NCBI GenBank assembly: GCA_030427245.1
Contig: JAUHXA010000060.1
Location: 1-41,870 of the forward strand
Direction of reading: 5' to 3'
From: Bacteroidia bacterium
GTDB taxonomy: Bacteria > Bacteroidota > Bacteroidia > Chitinophagales > UBA2359
DNA length: 41,870 nucleotides
Within the stretch, counting starts at the first letter, position 1; each line of letters begins with the position of its first letter. The notes beneath the pieces were generated by a model. It saw only the letters and a program-made list of their open reading frames with translations. It searched no databases and was not told where the DNA came from. The position numbers were made by a program, and so were the translations under genes. Positions 41,148 to 41,870 of this stretch are shown here, in pieces.

Positions 41148-41777
41148 ATGACCAAAAATAATTTCAAAAAAACATTCCACCTCAAACAACACACCCCAAT
41201 CATCCACTTCCAATCCGACCAAAAGGGAGCATCGCTCCGAGCCACGGAATTGAAACCCAAGTTGGATAAATTTCTGTTTGGGCTGTTCAAAGAACAGAAC
41301 CAAAAAATAGATGATAAGTGGTTGGTGGGAAATGGAAAAACGGAACACAAGGCCTTGGATTACAAAGTGAAAATCCAAACAGGTGCAATCAAAGATACCT
41401 ACCTCATTGACAGCTATATGTCGAGGCGAGACAAGGGAACAATTGAGCGAATGGGCTACAAAGCACTTGCTCCAAGCTCCTACTTTGCAGATACCAAAAA
41501 CATCAAAGACAAGAACTGGGATTTGATGAAAAAAGGGCTGTTCTTTGAGGAATTGGAACGAGGATGTGGCTATGAGGTAGAGATTGAGTTTTTCAGCTTT
41601 CAGACCGAATTATTGGAAGAAATAGAAAAACATTTCGATACTTTTTTATTGCTGACCAATTTTGGCACAAGGCAGTCGAAGGGCTTTGGTAGTTTTAGCA
41701 ATGCCAATTTGAGTCTTTCAGCTATAGAAACATTGTACCAAAATTCCAGCAATTCTCAAAGTTCAGGTAATGAATAA
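41148..41777 (+). CDS. RAMP-superfamily CRISPR protein, single-domain paralogue
   Basis: This 209-residue protein is a clear paralogue of the preceding gene's N-terminal half: HLKQHTPIIHFQSDQKG, ASLRATELKPKLDKF, LAPSSYFADTKNIKD and NFGTRQSKGFGSFS align one to one. It stops soon after the glycine-rich loop with a short Ser/Asn tail and lacks the second part of the longer paralogue. It could be naturally short or shortened by mutation. Unlike its neighbour, its codon use is closer to the housekeeping genes (more TTG, CTC, GGA), so the two copies may have different histories. It ends 93 bp before the window edge; the rest of the CRISPR effector genes would lie beyond. Confidence 0.7.
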   Translation: MTKNNFKKTFHLKQHTPIIHFQSDQKGASLRATELKPKLDKFLFGLFKEQNQKIDDKWLVGNGKTEHKALDYKVKIQTGAIKDTYLIDSYMSRRDKGTIERMGYKALAPSSYFADTKNIKDKNWDLMKKGLFFEELERGCGYEVEIEFFSFQTELLEEIEKHFDTFLLLTNFGTRQSKGFGSFSNANLSLSAIETLYQNSSNSQSSGNE

Positions 41778-41870
41778 ATTATCTTCTTTTTTGCTCTAAA
41801 ACACATTAAATAATGTCATTTTCTATATATAATTATTTTCATTTTTAGAAAATGTTTTGTATTTTGATTC
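41778..41870. other. AT-rich end of window
   Basis: The last 93 bp are AT-rich and show no ORF, no CRISPR repeat and no terminator that I can support. Confidence 0.6.

Noticed and set aside
41778-41870. Possible CRISPR repeats at the window end
   Set aside because: I looked for spaced direct repeats of 25-40 bp there and elsewhere and found none.

Overview
The window is chromosomal DNA of a member of the Bacteroidota. The evidence is two secreted proteins with type IX secretion (T9SS) C-terminal sorting domains, a TonB-dependent receptor with a carboxypeptidase-regulatory-like N-terminus, the HMG-CoA reductase plus GYDIA-type GHMP kinase pair of the bacteroidetal mevalonate pathway, promoters of the TTTG / TAnnTTTG type, and start codons mostly without Shine-Dalgarno sequences. 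The gene set would fit a Saprospiria- or Cytophagia-like lineage, but the sequence alone does not settle the family.

Layout. 1-2.1 kb: a heptamer-rich repeat region, a DUF4386-like membrane protein, and an esterase pseudogene. In the pseudogene a 133-bp inverted-repeat element sits inside the signal-peptide codons between 9-bp target duplications. 2.1-6.1 kb: a YheT-type hydrolase, a HerA/YjgR-like ATPase, a heptamer microsatellite, a secreted Cys/His hydrolase candidate and a small lipoprotein. 6.4-10.4 kb: a large T9SS cargo protein with a 22-residue solenoid, a heptamer-repeat pair, an AlbA_2-type DNA-binding protein and a TPR protein. 10.4-15.4 kb: etfB-etfA, a bifunctional-nuclease-like protein, tmRNA with its terminator, hemB, and a SanA/ElyC-type membrane protein. 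15.4-24.5 kb, minus strand: a second T9SS cargo protein, a VCBS/ASPIC lipoprotein, a 5'-nucleotidase-like lipoprotein and an AAA-ATPase-like/DUF1703 protein. 24.7-28.3 kb: an M19 dipeptidase, a MerR regulator, a four-helix membrane protein and an SRPBCC-YCII fusion. 28.6-32.0 kb: a BlaI-BlaR1-type operon whose promoter carries three palindromic operators. 32.4-37.3 kb: HMG-CoA reductase, the GHMP kinase and a TonB-dependent receptor.

The most interesting part is the right end, 37.4-41.8 kb. A Bacteroidota-type promoter precedes four co-directional, almost touching genes: a DHH-like phosphodiesterase, a CorA-like membrane protein with a large soluble N-terminus, and two paralogous RAMP (Cas7-like) proteins. 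This matches the known type III-B CRISPR arrangement in which Cas10 makes SAM-AMP, CorA is the membrane effector and a DHH enzyme (NrN) removes the signal. The window ends before any cas10, other cmr genes or CRISPR array can be seen, so the assignment is a well-motivated inference. The CorA has an apparent extra transmembrane segment, the DHH protein has a variant motif set, and the RAMP genes differ in domain content and codon use.
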